A DNA stretch of 6,392 bases, from the NCBI GenBank assembly GCA_031267435.1, contig JAIRZB010000020.1:1-6392 (forward strand), written 5' to 3'. Every line of letters begins with the position of its first letter. Position 1 is the stretch's first letter. The DNA comes from Puniceicoccales bacterium. Lineage in GTDB: Bacteria > Verrucomicrobiota > Verrucomicrobiia > Opitutales > LL51. Made by a program: the position numbers and the translations under genes. The notes below the pieces were generated by a model that saw only the letters and a program-made list of their open reading frames with translations, was not told the origin of the DNA and ran no database searches. Of the stretch, positions 4,668 to 6,392 are shown piece after piece.

Positions 4668-5915
4668 ATGAAAACCGTGTCACAAATTTCCGAAACTCGC
4701 ATCCGTAATTCCATGCGCGCTCGGTTTAATCCCATTAAATCCTTAACTCCGGATTCCCTATCCCGTATGCTCGATGAATTTGCCCATGGTTATCTCCGTT
4801 CGGCAGCACTTGCTTGGGATTTTATCGAACGACGGGATGATATGGTCCAAAGTGTTTCCTCTAAACGTAAAAGATCCGTAGCTCGCCTGAATTGGGAAAT
4901 ATTAACCTCGGACCAGTCACCGGAAGCTATTTTGCAAAAACAAGCCCTGGAATATTTTTACGATAACCTCCAAACAGCAAATGCCTTCGATTGCAACGAG
5001 CAAGGCGGTTTCGGACTCCTTATTAAACAAATGATGGATGCTATCGGTAAAAAATACGCGGTCCATGAAATTATTTTTAAAACAAATGAACACTTCAGCA
5101 CGCTTCCATACCAAAAATTAACGGCATCCTTTCGCTTTGTTCCCATGTGGTTCTTCGAAAATACAACCGGTAATTTGCGGTTCCTAGAAAATGATTACAC
5201 AACTGCCAGTATTCCTCTCGATCGGGATTCGTGGCTCATTACCGTCGGCGATGGCCTGATGGAAGCGACCTCCATTGCCTATATTTTTAAACACCTGCCT
5301 CTGCGTGATTGGCTCGTTTACTGCGAACGTAACGGTATGCCCGGAGTAAAAGGTGTGACCGACGCGATTCCCGGTTCAGCTCAATGGGAGGCGGCACGGG
5401 ATGCGGTCGAAGATTTCGGCGCAGAGTTCAGTGCATTGATGTCCCAGGGAACAAATATCGAGGCCATTGACCTGTCGACGAAAGGCAATTTACCCTATCC
5501 AGGACTGATCGATCGCATGGATCGCGCAATCACTGCCCTGTGGCGCGGAGCTGATCTGGCAACACTTTCCCGAGCTTCCGGAGTCGGAGCTTCATTGCAG
5601 GCCGATGAAACAATGATTCTTCTCGAAGATGATGCAAATATGATTTCGGAAACTCTCAATGAACAGGTCGATCGACGGGTCCTACGCTATCTTTTCGGCG
5701 ATGCTCAACAAAAAGCTTATATTCGACTAATCACTCCCGCGTTAAATAATGGAAAAGATGAAATTACTATCTACCGCATACTCCATGAAATGGGTGTTCC
5801 TCTCGCAATCGAAGATATTCGCGAAAAATTTGGCCTACCAACTCCCAGCCCCGATGAAGCTATCCTAGGCGGAAGAGAACACGGGACGCTGTCCCGTGGC
5901 CCTGCCAGGGAATAG
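4668..5915 (+). CDS. Mu gp29-like phage portal protein (DUF935 family), 3' end replaced by repeat DNA
   Basis: 415 residues from ATG 4668; an in-frame TTG at 4611 would add 19 residues of no family character. Family blocks are clear: RFNPIKSLTPDSLSRMLDEF, IERRDDMVQSVSSKRK, WFFENTTGNLRFL, LPLRDWLVYCERNGMPG, LWRGADLATLSRASG with GASLQADE, and MISETLNEQVDRRVLRYLFG. Portal proteins form the ring at one capsid vertex through which DNA is packed and ejected. Family members are usually about 500 residues. Here native sequence ends near 5876, and the last 12 residues (EHGTLSRGPARE) are encoded by a hairpin repeat. No terminase or head genes lie beside it in the window. It is probably a truncated prophage remnant. 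TATAAT at 4656-4661 just before the ATG has no matching -35 box; no Shine-Dalgarno sequence is seen. Confidence 0.85.
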   Translation: MKTVSQISETRIRNSMRARFNPIKSLTPDSLSRMLDEFAHGYLRSAALAWDFIERRDDMVQSVSSKRKRSVARLNWEILTSDQSPEAILQKQALEYFYDNLQTANAFDCNEQGGFGLLIKQMMDAIGKKYAVHEIIFKTNEHFSTLPYQKLTASFRFVPMWFFENTTGNLRFLENDYTTASIPLDRDSWLITVGDGLMEATSIAYIFKHLPLRDWLVYCERNGMPGVKGVTDAIPGSAQWEAARDAVEDFGAEFSALMSQGTNIEAIDLSTKGNLPYPGLIDRMDRAITALWRGADLATLSRASGVGASLQADETMILLEDDANMISETLNEQVDRRVLRYLFGDAQQKAYIRLITPALNNGKDEITIYRILHEMGVPLAIEDIREKFGLPTPSPDEAILGGREHGTLSRGPARE

Positions 5916-6094
5916 TATTCCCTGGACCCCCAGGGCGGCCAGAAATTTGCACACCGTGCAAATTTCTGGCCGGAACCCGGTCAAAAAACTGGGTCCCAGG
6001 GTGGGCCAGAGTTTTGCACACCGTGCAAACCTCTGGCCCAAGAACCCGGTCAAGGGGCTGGAGCCCCTTGCGGGGTCTGGGGTAGCACCCCAGC
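5877..6094. repeat. 218-bp multi-hairpin element, copy 1
   Basis: GC-rich element made of consecutive inverted repeats: 5880-5898 (8-bp arms), 5905-5925 (10-bp arms around one base), 5937-5971 (16-bp perfect arms, loop ACC), 5975-5994 (7 bp with a wobble, loop CAAAAA), 6002-6040 (18-bp arms, one mismatch, loop ACC), 6051-6070 (9-bp arms) and 6077-6093 (7-bp arms). The third and fifth hairpins share the TTTGCAC-ACC-GTGCAAA core. The element has no protein-coding logic and carries no transposase, so it looks like a non-autonomous or structured repeat inserted into the portal gene. Confidence 0.9.
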
Positions 6095-6106
6095 TAGTTA
6101 TAAAAC

Positions 6107-6325
6107 GAACACGGGACGCTGTCCCGTGGCCCTGCCAGGGAATAGTATTCCCTGGACCCCCAGGGCGGCCAGAGTTTGCACACCGTGCAAATCTCTGGCC
6201 GGAACCCGGTCAAAAAATTGGATCCCAGGGTGGGCCAGAGTTTTGCACACCGTGCAAACCTCTGGCCCAAAGAAACCCGGTCAAGGGGCTGGAGCCCCTT
6301 GCGGGGTCTGGGGTAGCACCCCAGC
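6107..6325. repeat. 219-bp multi-hairpin element, copy 2 (tandem)
   Basis: Tandem copy of 5877-6094 in the same orientation, after a 12-bp AT-rich spacer (6095-6106). The hairpins recur in the same order. The third hairpin has A-to-G in the left arm with matching T-to-C in the right arm, so that pair is kept, plus one lost A in the left arm. The fourth hairpin is weakened (ATTGGAT instead of ACTGGGT). Confidence 0.9.
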
Positions 6326-6345
6326 ACTGGTAGCACCCCAGCACT
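6312..6345. repeat. Tandem 17-bp duplication at the end of element copy 2
   Basis: GGTAGCACCCCAGCACT occurs twice in a row (6312-6328 and 6329-6345). The second unit repeats the right arm of the last hairpin, which suggests slippage or a junction event at the element edge. The remaining 6346-6392 is AT-richer, open in two plus-strand frames and too short to assign. Confidence 0.8.
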
Positions 6346-6392
6346 CACTGTAGAGCGGAGACGATTAATTTACGAATACCGCTTGGAGAAGT

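Noticed and set aside
5877..6345. CRISPR array
   Set aside because: Only two long units with a 12-bp spacer; no short repeats alternating with unique spacers.
5896..6353. Several overlapping open frames on both strands through the hairpin repeats
   Set aside because: They are open only because the GC-rich inverted repeats lack stops; the translations repeat with the DNA unit, occur on both strands and show no domain.

Overview
The window looks like accessory DNA from a bacterium that lives with a eukaryotic host. The evidence for bacteria is a Mu gp29-type phage portal gene, -35/-10 promoters, factor-independent terminators, tightly packed co-directional genes and Sec-type signal peptides. 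Base composition is moderately AT-rich except for a GC-rich repeat block at the right end. I cannot assign the organism. A host-associated lineage such as the Verrucomicrobiota is only a guess.

Left third (1-2196, minus strand): two paralogous genes (24-788 and 1100-2110) each encode a Sec-like signal peptide, two Myb/SANT DNA-binding repeats of eukaryotic R2R3 type, and a low-complexity Pro/Gly/acidic tail. A 216-bp block covering promoter, signal peptide and the start of Myb repeat 1 differs at only 3 positions between the copies, while the DNA-reading parts and tails have diverged. An export signal on a Myb protein with an acidic/hydrophobic tail suggests secreted, host-directed transcription-factor mimics (nucleomodulin-like effectors). 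This is inference.

Middle (2160-4585): a small minus-strand gene for a 39-residue membrane peptide (2220-2339) is followed by its own terminator. Next comes a plus-strand pair: a secreted helical protein of unknown function (2488-3027) and, 4 nt later, a secreted ComEC-like metallo-beta-lactamase-fold protein (3032-4402). The latter is split by one in-frame TAA at 3776-3778. A strong hairpin terminator (4433-4479) closes the unit. A ~76-bp direct repeat (2292-2368 and 4510-4585), carrying the 5' end of the small membrane-peptide gene, flanks this cassette. The second copy is a dead remnant.

Right (4668-6392): a lone Mu-like portal gene (DUF935/gp29 family) without terminase or head neighbours inside the window. 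Its 3' end is replaced by a tandem pair of ~218-bp GC-rich elements, each made almost entirely of consecutive hairpins. The last 12 portal codons are repeat sequence, so the gene appears to be a prophage remnant interrupted by this element. The reading frames through the repeats are not genes.

Shared theme: several starts have no Shine-Dalgarno sequence, and the two Myb genes place a good -10 box about 10 nt before the ATG, implying nearly leaderless mRNAs.
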